Positions 1-9,833 of a stretch of 64,000 nucleotides of DNA are shown in pieces. Each line of letters begins with the position of its first letter. The first letter of the stretch is position 1. The DNA is from Acorus gramineus (lineage: Eukaryota; Streptophyta; Magnoliopsida; Acorales; Acoraceae): assembly GCA_030737835.1 (NCBI GenBank), contig JAUJYN010000013.1, forward strand, positions 288,205 through 352,204, given 5' to 3'. A program made the position numbers and the translations under genes. Below the pieces are notes generated by a model. The model saw nothing but the letters and a program-made list of their open reading frames with translations. It searched no databases and had not been told where the DNA came from.

Positions 1-996
1 CTCTGCTCGCACCACCATCCTCGCCCCGCGACACCACGCGCGCACGCTCCAGCTCGCACCCACTGCCCTCCTCACCGCGCACGCCTCGCTCTGCCCAGCG
101 CCCGCGCGCATGCTCCTCTGCGGCGCCCAGCGCCCAGCGCTCAGCACCCCGACCAGCTCCCAGCGCTCAGCGCCCAGTACCCGGGACCCTCACTCAGCGC
201 CCACGCGCACGCCCGCTCAACACGCACCCAGCGCGCCTGGCAGCACGCGCCCAGTGCGCCTACCAGCCTGTCCTCGCTGCTGCCCGCGCTGCCTGCCTGC
301 GTGCATCGCCGAGTGGCCCGAGCACCGCTGATGCCCGAGCACCGCCTGCCCTGCACGCCTGCGCGCCCAGCCTGCCAGCCCGCCGCCTGCCAGCGCACAG
401 CCCAGCCAATCCTACCCGCATGCCTCCCCCTGCACCCCCCGAGCGCACACCCGCGCGCGCGCCCGGTAAACTGGTGCGCCTGCTCCCAGCCTACCCGGGG
501 CAGCTAGCCCTGCCAGCCTACCCAGCGCGCCCGCACGCCCAGCACCCAGCACGCCCAGCGCCAACCAGAGCGCACGCCCGCGCGCATGTCCGCGTGCACG
601 CCCTGCCGCTGCTCGCTTGCTGCGCCTGCCTGAGCGCTGCCTGTGCCGCCTGCTGCCCGGGACTGCAACCCCCATGCCCGAGCACCTCCACCACCCATCC
701 ATCGGCCTCCGACGGCCTCCGACCGCCCCCAACCACCTCCGACAGCCACCCACAGCCGCCGACCACCACCCAACCCCAAAACCACCTTCCTATCATACAT
801 CTAAGCATGAAAAGAGAGGAAAAAGGGCTTACCGAGGGGAGGAAGAGATGTTCGGTTGCTCTCCGCGCACCGAAACCTTTCCCCAAAGGCCTCCAACGCC
901 GGGATCTTCCTTGGCCCTCGAATTGGCCCAAAACAGAGGAGAAAGGAGGGGGAGAAGGGGCAAAACTCGCCGGAATCCGGATTTGAAACCACCGGG

Positions 997-1021
997 GTGT
1001 AGATCGGGACCCGATCTACAC
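997..1021. repeat. 25-bp near-perfect palindrome in the LTR leader (8 copies in window)
   Basis: Arms GTGTAGATCGGG and CCCGATCTACAC are exact inverse complements separated by one base. Identical copies lie at 7372-7396, 17265-17289, 23798-23822, 28433-28457, 35466-35490, 41524-41548 and 44905-44929, each downstream of the predicted start in element sense and upstream of the first donor-like site. LTRs B, J, D1, D2 and H lack the full palindrome; B and J have only decayed fragments of it. Confidence 0.9.
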
Positions 1022-1148
1022 TTTCTATGCTTTAGGTTTTAAGCTTTGAGGGCTCTAGGGGGCTCAAATCAAAGAAAAATGGAGAAGGGGAGAGAGAGAT
1101 TTCATTTGTAGGGATGATGAATAGTGGCAACCAAATTTTAGATCTCAC

Positions 1149-1156
1149 TTATATAG
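1149..1156 (-). promoter_or_regulatory. TATA box of the LTR promoter
   Basis: CTATATAA on the minus strand, about 30 bases upstream of a conserved ACTATTCATCATCC motif that is the likely start region. The same element is at 7524-7531 (A right LTR), 17417-17424 (C), 23949-23956 (I) and, as CTATAAATAA, at 45055-45064 (F). It lies about 270 bp from the LTR start, so U3 is short and R-U5 is about 2.8-3 kb long. Confidence 0.65.
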
Positions 1157-1417
1157 CAAGTCACTTAAAATACCCGGATACGCCCCGGAACTGTGAAATT
1201 TCAGAAACGTTACCGGAATTCGATGAAATTTTTGTGAGAGGCCTAAAATGGCACCAGGACACCAAATATGCAGTTAGATTTCCAATCGGAGTCCTCTAAC
1301 TCAGGACGATAGCTAACAGTCCAAAATTAGCGGTTCCGATCGAAAACCGAAAAAAATGAAAAACTGCCAGAACGCTCCAACGGTTACTAGCAGGCTAAAA
1401 GTGACACATATATAACA

Positions 1418-1433
1418 TTCTTCCCCCCTTAGG
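1418..1433 (-). promoter_or_regulatory. Polypurine tract of element A
   Basis: The minus-strand purine run CCTAAGGGGGGAAGAA lies immediately upstream of the 3' LTR start TGTTATATATG. It is the expected plus-strand primer for reverse transcription and fixes the LTR boundary. Confidence 0.9.
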
Positions 1434-1491
1434 AAATTTTGTCCTCAAAATATGCAAAAACATCTAGGAGGGGAAAAGATGCGGATACGCG

Positions 1492-2055
1492 TCACACCTG
1501 GCATCCTTGAGCTCCCAAGTGTCCTCGACACCGGAACGGTGCTGCCATCGCACCTCGACCAACTGGACGGTCTTGGTGCAGAGCCTCCTCACGCGGCGGT
1601 CCATGATCACAATCGACTGCTCCACGAATGACTGTCCGGCTCAGAGACGAGCGGCTCGAACGGGATGACGTGAGCAGGATCGTGGACACACCTTTACCCA
1701 ACTGCGAACCCACCCCTCCAAGACGGAAGGGTAAGAATTGGCGCTGAGGTGAGCCTCCGAGTAAACTCCAGGAAGCTCTCCTCGCAAGACGGGGACCACT
1801 CGAACCGGACATCCTTCCGAGTAAGGCGGTTAAGAGGAACAGCTATCTTCGAGTATCCCTCGTCAAGCTTCCTGCAATAACCCGCCAAACTTGGGAAGCT
1901 CCGAATCCTTGCGGGGTTCGACGGTCGACGCCAATTTGACGCGACGAGCGTCTTGCCCGGCTCCACAGATATGCCTTTACCAGAAACACTCAGCCCAAAA
2001 AGGCCTTAACCTCCAACCAAAAACTCGCACCTGATCCATCACCAGCTGATGCTTC
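1492..2055 (-). pseudogene. pol remnant of element A (RT thumb/RNase H fragment fused to pol C-terminus)
   Basis: Two non-contiguous pieces of pol are joined. 1694-1966 translates to the RT-RNase H connection region, with motifs SNWRRPSNP and [18 protein letters not shown] also found in elements B and C. 1492-1690 corresponds to the extreme C-terminus of pol, ending near the chromodomain-like tail. Everything between them (most of RNase H and integrase) and everything before them (protease active site, RT palm) is absent, and the frame is broken at the join. It cannot encode a working enzyme. Element E keeps the same join, so it predates both insertions. Confidence 0.8.
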
Positions 2056-2064
2056 CAGGGTATC

Positions 2065-2820
2065 CCTTGACTGGGAAAAGAAACCTTGGGAGAGCAGCAT
2101 GAGGTCCCAATATAGGATACCCCGACAACCAAACAAGGAACACGAAGTACCCTAGCCCGGGTTTCAACGCTGACCTCACACGGCCCCTTAAACTAGAAAA
2201 GGAACACTAGAAGAAGACATCACTCTCAAAGAACATTACCAATCTCACCGGATGATCCACATCTAGACAATCACCCACCGATATCCTTCAACCTCAATCT
2301 CAAGACCGGACCCAACATCATCGGGAATGGTCGAACAACAATTGGGTCACGAGGCGACGCGTCTTCGTCTCATCCACACCCTCACTCCCATCAGGAGACA
2401 TATTGGGACTTTGGGAGAGACTTAGACTGCTCTTCACCCCTGGTCCACCGGTAGCCTCTCCTCCACACCGTAGGCCGCCTGGTCCGCTCCCACAATTCAG
2501 CACAGTCCGAAACCAAATCAGGAGGTGCCTACTGATGGGAGCCCTCTGTCAGGAAGGCCTCTCTAACGCTGAGGAGTCCCTACTCGGGTCCAACGAAGGG
2601 GAGAACGATTCCACGCTCGCGACATCATCCATTAATCCATTTCCGGGTTAGCCCCTACCTGGCATACTCCCACGATCAGTACCCCTCCGACTGCATCGGC
2701 GGTACCTACGGATGAGAGCCTCCTGCCAGGACGGCTACAACCCGGCCTCTTTAACTCGAACAACCACACTCCTTACCCGCTCAACGAGACATCACACACA
2801 TGCTTAACCGCAATCAACAC
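2065..2820 (-). repeat. LTR-derived fragment inside element A, replacing the centre of pol
   Basis: No coding potential. The sequence matches, in the same orientation, the inner part of a D-type LTR (compare 53400-53900). Shared strings include GGGACTTTGGGAGAGACTTA, GGTCCACCGGTAGCC and GTACCTACGGATG. The beginning (around 2090-2190) also resembles 5530-5640 of the main LTR family. The equivalent block in element E is 36530-37255. The segment therefore seems to have been captured between gag-pro and the pol remnant in their common ancestor. Confidence 0.7.
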
Positions 2821-2829
2821 ATATATTCA

Positions 2830-4222
2830 TAGGGAGCTGGGAAAACAAAACATTACCTCGAATCATGACGCCCGGAACCTGCGCCTCCTCGGCCGAAAGC
2901 GCTGCAACTCTGCCTTGAACAAACTGCGGCTGAGGAGCAGGGGCACGCCTCGCCGGCTGCACTGGCTACCTCCACTGGTCAACTCGACCCTCCTGCGGCT
3001 GCTGCTGACGCGGAAGCTGCTGCTGTAAGAACTGCGGCTGCTGAGGTAGCACTCGGGGTCGGCCAGCATCAGGGCAATTGTATCTGATATGCCCGATGCG
3101 CTGACAATGGAAACAGCGCCGCCTCTCCGGCTGCATGGACTGGATGGGACTGCCGCAATGGGTGTGGATCCCACTCTGGCACCACTGCTGGAGGAGAGGC
3201 AGCCGCTAACTGATCAAAGTGGGGCCTCTTCCTCTTGCGCTGCCCCTGGTCCCGACTCCCAAGGACCCTGATCTGCAGATGGGGTCGGAACCCTCACGAG
3301 GATCCCGAGGTCCCGCTCGACTGTCTTCGCCTGAGACACCAAGTCCGAGACCTCGAGAAAGCCTGGGAGGAGACATGCACCCGAATGGCGCTGCAGAGAC
3401 CAAGCTCGAAACGGCGGCACCTCGCCTCTTCGTCCATCACCAAGGCTGGAGCGAATCTGGATAGCCTCGTGAAGCGCGTGGAGTAGTCGGCGACAGACAT
3501 AGAGCCCTGCGTCAACCGCTCAAACTCCTGCATCACGATCTGCCGCGTCGAGAACGGGAAGTACTCCTCCAGGAAATACCTCTGGAATCCTGCCCATGAA
3601 AGTTGCTCCAATCCCTCGGGGATGTCCACCACTCGGGTAGCCCACCAGTCAGCAGCGCTACCCTTCAGCATGAAGGTGGCAAGGGAGACTCGCTGGCGAT
3701 CCGTGCAAAGCATGGTCGAGAAGATCACCTCCACCTCCATCAACCATCGCTCTGGGGCAAGGGGATCCGCCCTGCTGCACCCGGGAACTCGGGAGGATGG
3801 AGCTTTAGAAAGGCTGCGAGGCCACTCTGCTGCACCCGCGCTGCAGCCTCTAGCCCCACCTCCCTCGCCAGGGGATCCTGAACTCTCACCGCTGGAATCG
3901 CCACGGGAACTGGGGGTACTTCGGGTACCGCAGGCGGATCTGCCACCAAGGGGACCTGTGGAACTGCATCACGGGCCGCCCTCAGCTCCTGGATCTCCCG
4001 CGCCTGCTCTGCCAACACTCTGGTCTGGGCCTCCAGTGCCCTGGTCTGAGTCTCCACTAAATCCGCTATCCGAGCGAACGCACGTTCCCATGCGGGAGGC
4101 TCCTGCGCCGATCCTGGCCTCACAGCCGTGGACTCTCCAGTAGCATCCTCGCCTCTAGTAGGTCCGGAAACCTCCAAAGGTCGAGAGGGACCATGTCCGC
4201 GCCGTCCTCTGCGAGGAGGCAT
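2830..4222 (-). pseudogene. gag of element A (frameshifted)
   Basis: The start is the MPPRRGRRGHGP methionine at 4222, at the same place as in elements C and E. A coiled-coil-like segment follows (ETQTRALEAQ... AEQAREIQEL), then the retrotransposon gag core with FSTMLCTDRQRVSLATFMLK and SAADWWATR, then a zinc knuckle CFHCQRIGHIRYNC near 3070-3120. This protein would coat element RNA and form the virus-like particle. The frame shifts near 3740 and near 3300, so the copy is dead. The reading ends just after the conserved VAAL...EEAQ segment that leads into protease; protease itself is lost. Confidence 0.85.
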
Positions 4223-4325
4223 ATCAGCAATCCTAAGAAACCAGACACTAGGATCAGAATACACATATAGAAATCCTAGGACTCATCTCTACGAAAAGAA
4301 GACCATTGGCTCTGACAGGACCAGG

Positions 4326-4337
4326 CTCTGATACCAA
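4326..4337 (-). promoter_or_regulatory. Primer binding site, initiator-Met tRNA type (element A)
   Basis: Minus strand TGGTATCAGAGC, four bases inside the 5' LTR end. This is the common plant primer site complementary to the 3' end of initiator methionine tRNA. It is followed by the same leader as in elements C and E. Confidence 0.92.
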
Positions 4338-4881
4338 CTTTTGTCACGCCCCAGGGCCGGCCGACCCCGGGACGCGGCAAGTGTATATATGAATTCAGTA
4401 AACAGGAGTTCAATAACATACTCACACAACAGCTAAAAATGACTACACAGATAAAAGCAGGGCTGACATGGTATATACACCAATTGCGGAAGCTAAAAGA
4501 CTGAATCTGTAATCCAAAAATATATTACAGACTCGATACATAATCAACTGTCCTGTGAGAGCCAATATATACAAAGACATCCAAATAATATACAAACACG
4601 TGCCCAAGCACGGAATATAATACATACAAGCAAAAGGAATGCTGATAGCCTCTGATACTCGCGGGACGTGGCGCTACTCCGCTACTGATGAAGTCCCTCG
4701 GGGAGCTCCTCCTCCAGATCCGACTCAGATGACACTGGAGAAAAATATTATGCGAGGGGTGAGCCACACGCTCAGTGAACAGCACAACCCATGCATCACA
4801 GCTTATATTAACCACAACCAGATATAATTAATCCACAATCACATTACTCAAGCCACAAAATGACAGCAACTCCGCAATCCA

Positions 4882-4989
4882 GTGGGTCGCTACCGCCAAC
4901 CCACTACACCCTCACCCTCACCTCCCAATGGGTGACCAAGGATATTGGGACTAATACACAAAACCAGCGTGTCGCTACCGCCACCCACT

Positions 4990-5022
<33 letters not shown>

Positions 5023-5130
5023 ATAGGTGACCAAGGATGTTGGGACTTAATAGGCTGATATCATCCTTACACAATCAAGTGGGTCGCCACATCGTCGGCC
5101 ACCATACCCTCACCCTCACCCTCCAATAGG
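4882..5130 (-). repeat. Hairpin plus G-rich repeat array in LTR A
   Basis: Three degenerate units of about 90 bp. Each has an inverted repeat such as GTGGGT...ACCCAC (4882-4904) followed by a run of CCCTCA repeats, the longest with five repeats at 4992-5020. On the element sense strand these read GGGTGA and could form G-quadruplexes. Equivalent arrays occur in every LTR of the family. Confidence 0.8.
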
Positions 5131-5922
5131 TGACCTAGGCTCTTGGGACTGACTAGGCTGTTGGTCACCCTTGGTCCACCGATAGTCTCTCCCCACTCCG
5201 TAGGTCGTTTGGCAACTCCCACATTCAGCACAGTCCTTCTACCAAATCAGGAGGCGCCTACTGATGGGAGCCCCTGCACGGGACGGCCTTTCCAACGCCG
5301 GGGTAGTCTCTACACGGATCCAACGAAGGGAACAGAACAGCCTATCCATCGCATATGATCCACTCGGATCCGCTGACAGCACATCTCTACAACTCTAATG
5401 TCTTGAATTCTTTTAGAATTCCACCAGCGCGCATAACCAAGATGCGGGGAATACATAATGACAACTACTAACAAGAATGTCATATTAATTACCAACAAGA
5501 GTTATAATATTAATGGGACAAGAAACCTTGGGAGGGCAGCATGAGGTCCCGATACAGGACATCCCGACAACCAAACAAGGAACACGGAGCACCCTAGCCC
5601 GGGTCTCAATGTTGACCTCGCAAGGCCCCTCCCTATAATATTATACAGGGCATGCTAACATTTAATTTAATAATCAAACTAATAGGACGCATGCATAGGC
5701 CGAGGCTTCCTAGCATGGGAACATGGTGCATGGCTCTTACACATAATCCTAAGGGTGCAAGTCCCTAACATACAAGTCTAGGGTAGCATGCATACTAAAT
5801 TTAATGAATCTCATGGATTATACATTACAACAGTTAATATAAATCCATGGTGCCCCAGGGGAGGACGGTACACGCCCAAGTGCGTATAGCGCCTCCCGAC
5901 TGGGTTGGATTGTCCCACTCAC

Positions 5923-5958
5923 CAGAAACCGGGTCGTCGCGCGACCGTCTGTCAAGAT
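5923..5958 (-). other. Conserved 36-nt mini-exon-like segment in LTR A
   Basis: On the minus strand it is preceded by an AG and followed directly by GTGAGTGGGAC. Counterparts of 36-39 nt are at 13185-13220 (plus), 16099-16134, 22639-22675, 27320-27355, 29545-29580, 34334-34369, 40365-40400, 43851-43886, 54953-54991 and 56238-56273. It holds no ATG, so a non-coding leader exon is the natural reading. Confidence 0.55.
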
Positions 5959-7793
5959 CTTCAAGACATGGTAGTAACTTGGTGAGTAAACCCAAAAACA
6001 CTATAAAATATACTAAGTTACGCAAATAAATACCCAACACTCAGTCAAACGTACATACGACCCGTACCCACGCTAGCCCGAGCACCCCGACTCACTCCCG
6101 TAACCCCGGCAACCACCCGCACGGCCACCCGCCCTCGGATGCGCCGCCGCGCCTCAGCCCACGCACCTAGGGCACCGCCGGGCCCCTGCCCGCACGCCTG
6201 GACCCGCAGCCAAGCTACCCGGGTGCACCGCGCGCCCACTATGCCCCGCCGCAGCAGCCCGCGCGCACCCCGCACGCCCCGCGCTGACCCGCGAGCACAC
6301 CGCACGCCCCGCGCACCAAGCGCCTCGCCCCGCGCGCACCCCGCGCGCACTCCACGCGCACCACCAGCCTCGCCCCGTGCGCACCACGCGCGCACTTCCA
6401 GCTCGCACCCACTGCCCTCCTCACCGCGCGCACGCCTGCGCCTCTGCCCAGCGCCCCGCGCGCATGCTCCTCTGCGGCGCCCAGTGCCCAGCGCTCAGCA
6501 CCCGCGATCAGCTCCCAGCACTCAACGCCCACTACCCGGGACCCTCACTCAGCGCCCACGCGCACGCCCGCGCAACACGCGCCCAGCGCGCCTGGCAGCA
6601 TGCGCCCAGTGCGCCTACGAGCTTGTCCGCGCTGCTGCCCGCGCTGCCTGCCTGCGCGCATCGCCGAATGGCCCGAGCACCGCTCGCCTGCACGCCCGGC
6701 CCTTGCCTGCCTGATGCCCGAGCACCGCCTGCCCTGCACGCCTGCGCGCCCAGCCTGCCAGCCCGGCCTGCCAGCGCGCACAGCCCAGCCAATCCTACCC
6801 GCATGCCTCCCCCTGCACCCCCCAAGCGCACGCCCGCGCGCGCGCCCGGCAAACTGGTGCGCCTGCTCCCAGCCTACCTTGGGCAGCTAGCCCTGCCAGC
6901 CTACCCAGCGCGCCCAGCATGCCTAGCACCCAGCACACCCAGCGCCAACCCGAGCGCACGCCAGCGCGCACGTCCGTGCGCACGCGCGCACGCGCCTTGC
7001 CGCTGCTCGCCTGCTGCGCCTGCCTGAGCGCTGCCTGTGCCGCCTGCTGCCCGAGACTGCAACCCCCATGCCCGAGCACCTCCACCACCCATCCAACGGC
7101 CTCGACGGCCTCCAACCGCCCCCAACCACCTCCGATAGCCACCCAACCCCAAAACCACCTTCCTATCATACATCTAAGCATGAAAAGAGAGGAAAAAGGG
7201 CTTACCGAGGGGAGGAAGAGATGTTCGGTTGCTCTCCGCGCACCGAAACCTTTCCCCAAAGGCCTCCAACGCCGGGATCTTCCTTGGCCCTCGAATTGGC
7301 CCAAATCAGAGGAGAAAAGAGAGGGGAAGAAGGGGCGAAACTCGTCGGAATCCGGATTTGAAACCACCGGGGTGTAGATCGGGACCCGATCTACACTTCC
7401 TATGCTTTAGGTTTTAAGCTTTGAGGGCTCTAGGGGGCTCAAATCAAAGAAAAGGAGAGAGGGGAGAGAGAGATTTCATTTGTTAGGGATGATGAATAGT
7501 GGCAACCAAATTTTAGATCTCACTTATATAGCAAGTCACTTAAAATACCCGGATACGCCCCGGAACTGTGAAATTTCAGAAACGTTACCGGAATTCGATG
7601 AAATTTTTGTGAGAGGCCTAAAATGGCACCAGGACACCAAATATGCAGTTAGATTTCCAATCGGAGTCCTCTAACTCTGGATGATAGCTAACGGTCCAAA
7701 ATTAGCGGTTCCGATCGAAACACCGAAAAAAATGAAAAACTGCCAGAACGCTCCAACGGTTACCAGCAAGCTAAAAGTGACACATATATAACA

Positions 7794-8048
7794 GTGCCAG
7801 TCCAGGCCAGGCGACCGGAGACGCGACGCTGTTACCACTATCAGCGCATCGGGCATATCTTGTATAATTGCCCTGATGCTGGCCGACCCCGCGTGCTGCC
7901 TCCGCAGCAGCAGCCTCAGCGCCAGCCGCAGCAGCAGCCTCAGCGTCAGTAGCAGCAGCCACAGGGTGGCCGTGCTGACCAGAGGAGGCAGCCAGGGCAG
8001 CCGACAAGGCGTGCCCCTGCTCCTCAACCGCAGTTTGTTCAGGGCCGA
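7794..8048 (+). pseudogene. gag 3' part of element B (zinc knuckle and Gln-rich linker)
   Basis: The reading frame is the same as the downstream pol frame. It opens within gag because element A inserted here. The zinc knuckle reads CYHYQRIGHILYNC: the second cysteine of the CCHC pattern is tyrosine, so the knuckle is damaged. A glutamine-rich linker follows, with an in-frame TAG at 7950-7952 flanked by CAG codons. After the stop the frame stays open through a proline/arginine stretch into the [10 protein letters not shown] segment. The ORF start at 8049 is just the first ATG after the stop, not a real start. Confidence 0.8.
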
Positions 8049-9833
8049 GTGGCAGCGCTTTCGGTAGAGGAGGCTCAGGCGTCAGGCAGCGTGGTCCGAG
8101 GTATTGTTCAGATCTCCCAGCTCCCTGCATATGTGTTGTTTGATTCCGGAGCCACACACTCGTTCGTGTCTCCCGCTTTTGCGAGACGAACGGGCGTGGT
8201 GTCCGCCCCTCTTGATGTTATCCTGGAGATATCATTGCCCGTAGGAGACCGTATTCTCCTCCGTTCTGTGTACCGAGGGTGTACGGTGGTGGTTGCGGGG
8301 CATGAGTTTCCAGTGGAGTTGGTGGAGCTCGCGATGACGGACTTTGATGCCATCCTGGGAATGGATTGGCTTGCAGCTAGTCACGCCAGCATCGACTGTT
8401 TTGCCAAGTCGGTGTCTTTCCACCTTCCGGGTTGGAGGTCCTTCCAGTTTGTGGGCGATCGTGACGTAGCCCCTCTGGGGTTCGTGTCGTCCATCCAGGC
8501 GTGGAGACTCCTTCAGGGAGGATGCGAGGGCTTTCTGGCGTACATTGCTCAGGAGGACGCACCGCTGCGGGCAGATATCAGTCAGACTCCGGTCATGGCA
8601 GAGTATCCCGAGGTTTTCCCCGATGATCTTCCGGGATTACCGCCGGATCGCGCGATCGAGTTTGAGATCAATCTGATTCCGGGGACCGAGCCGATTTCGA
8701 GAGCTCCGTACCGGATGGCCCCTGCAGAGCTGAAGGTGCTCAAGGAGCAGTTGGAGGAGTTGTTGGAGAAGGGCTTCGCACGTCCGAGTGTTTCTCCGTG
8801 GGGAGCCCCTGTTCTGTTCGTCCGGAAGAAGGACGGTTCGCTGCGGCTTTGTATCGATTATAGGCAGCTGAACAAGCGGACAGTGAAGAACAAGTACCCC
8901 TTGCTGCGGATCAACGATCTGTTTGACCAGCTCCAGGGAGCGCGAGTCTTTTCTAAGATCGATCTCCGCTCGGGCTACTATCAGCTGAAGATCCGGGAGT
9001 CAGACATTCTGAAGACGGCCTTTCACACCCGTTATGGGCACTACGAGTTTAGAGTATTGCCATTTGGGTTGACGAATGCGCCGGCGGCCTTCATGGATCT
9101 GATGAACCGGGTGTTTCGGCCCTTCCTCGACTCCTTTGTGGTAGTATTCATCGATGACATATTGGTGTACTCGAGGTGTCTTGAGGAGCACGCTCACCAT
9201 CTCCGCACTGTCTTGGAGACTTTGGCCAAACATCAGTTGTTTGCCAAGTTCAGCAAGTGCGAGTTTTGGTTGGAGCGTATGGCGTTTCTGGGCCATGTGA
9301 TTTCCGGAGAGGGCATATCTGTTGACCCGAACAAGACGCTTGCCGTGTTGAATTGGCGGCGACCATCGAACCCCATAGAGATTCAGAGCTTCCTGGGTTT
9401 GGCGAGCTATTATAGGAGGTTTGTCGAGGGTTTCTCGAAGATAGCTGTACCTCTTACCCGCCTCACTCGGAAGGATGTCCGGTTCGAGTGGTCCCCTGCT
9501 TGTGAGGAGAGCTTCCTAGAGTTGAAGCGAAGGCTCACCTCAGCGCCAGTTCTTACCCTTCCGTCTGGGAGTGGTGGGTTCGCAGTTTATTCCGATGCAT
9601 CGCGGTTGGGTGTGGGTTGCGTCCTGATGCAGCACGGTAAGGTTGTGGCTTACGTGTCGCGTCAGTTGAAGCCCCATGAGCAGAATTACCCCACCCACGA
9701 CCTTGAGTTGGCCGCGATCATCTTTGCACTGAAGATGTGGAGGCATTACCTCTATGGAGAGGAGTTTGAGCTCTTTACTGATCATAAGAGCTTGACATAT
9801 TTACAGTCCCAGCCGGAGCTCAACATGCCTTAG
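8049..9833 (+). pseudogene. Protease, reverse transcriptase and RNase H of element B
   Basis: 594-codon open frame. The aspartic protease motif FDSGATHSF is near residues 31-39, and the flap-side motif AILGMDW is near 100. RT follows, with [46 protein letters not shown] and the catalytic FIDDILVYS near residue 368. RNase H starts with [13 protein letters not shown] near 515 and contains [14 protein letters not shown]. These process the polyprotein, copy the RNA and degrade the RNA strand inside the particle. The frame ends at a TAG after LNMP, where element C reads LNMRQRRW, so the stop is a mutation and the rest of RNase H continues downstream. Confidence 0.92.

Larger units (their letters stand above)
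1..1417 (-). repeat. Element A 3' LTR, partial
   Basis: This is the right-hand 1.4 kb of a reversed LTR, ending TATATAACA at 1417 directly before a reversed polypurine tract. Positions 1-770 are the very GC-rich block, whose overlapping open frames on both strands are compositional and not genes. On the minus strand a TATA box lies at 1149-1156, a conserved ACTATTCATCATCC start-like motif follows, the 25-bp palindrome is at 997-1021, and a donor-like GGTAAG is at 829-833. It matches the corresponding part of 4342-7793 almost base for base. Confidence 0.9.
1..7793 (-). mobile_element. Element A: pol-deleted Ty3/gypsy (Del-type) element, minus strand, left end outside window
   Basis: The order on the minus strand is 5' LTR (4342-7793), initiator-Met primer site, gag, a non-coding fragment resembling another LTR, a short pol remnant, polypurine tract, then 3' LTR (1-1417, cut by the window edge). 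The internal part (1418-4341) is only 2.9 kb, against about 7.9 kb in element C without its insertion, so most of pol is missing. The right LTR abuts the gag gene of element B in the opposite orientation, so A inserted into B. The right target-site copy would be GTGCC at 7794-7798, but the left copy is outside the window and cannot be checked. Element E has the same internal structure. Confidence 0.9.
4342..7793 (-). repeat. Element A 5' LTR (3452 bp)
   Basis: Begins TGTCACGCCCC and ends TATATAACA on the plus strand. It contains, from left to right, the acceptor-side module GCGAGGGGTGAGCC around 4752-4780, a hairpin/G-rich repeat array (4882-5130), the 36-nt mini-exon (5923-5958), a GC-rich block (about 6060-7130), a donor-like site at about 7200, the palindrome (7372-7396) and a TATA box (7524-7531). 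The long R/A/P-rich open frames in the GC block are artefacts. The LTR is longer than the element's internal region. Confidence 0.93.

Noticed and set aside
4326-4337. TGGTATCAGAGC as part of a tRNA gene.
   Set aside because: Only the primer-length match is present, directly beside an LTR end, with no tRNA arms around it.
4992-5020. CCCTCA runs as interstitial telomere repeats.
   Set aside because: The plant telomere unit is CCCTAAA. These runs are short, lack the extra A residues, and sit at a fixed place in each LTR.
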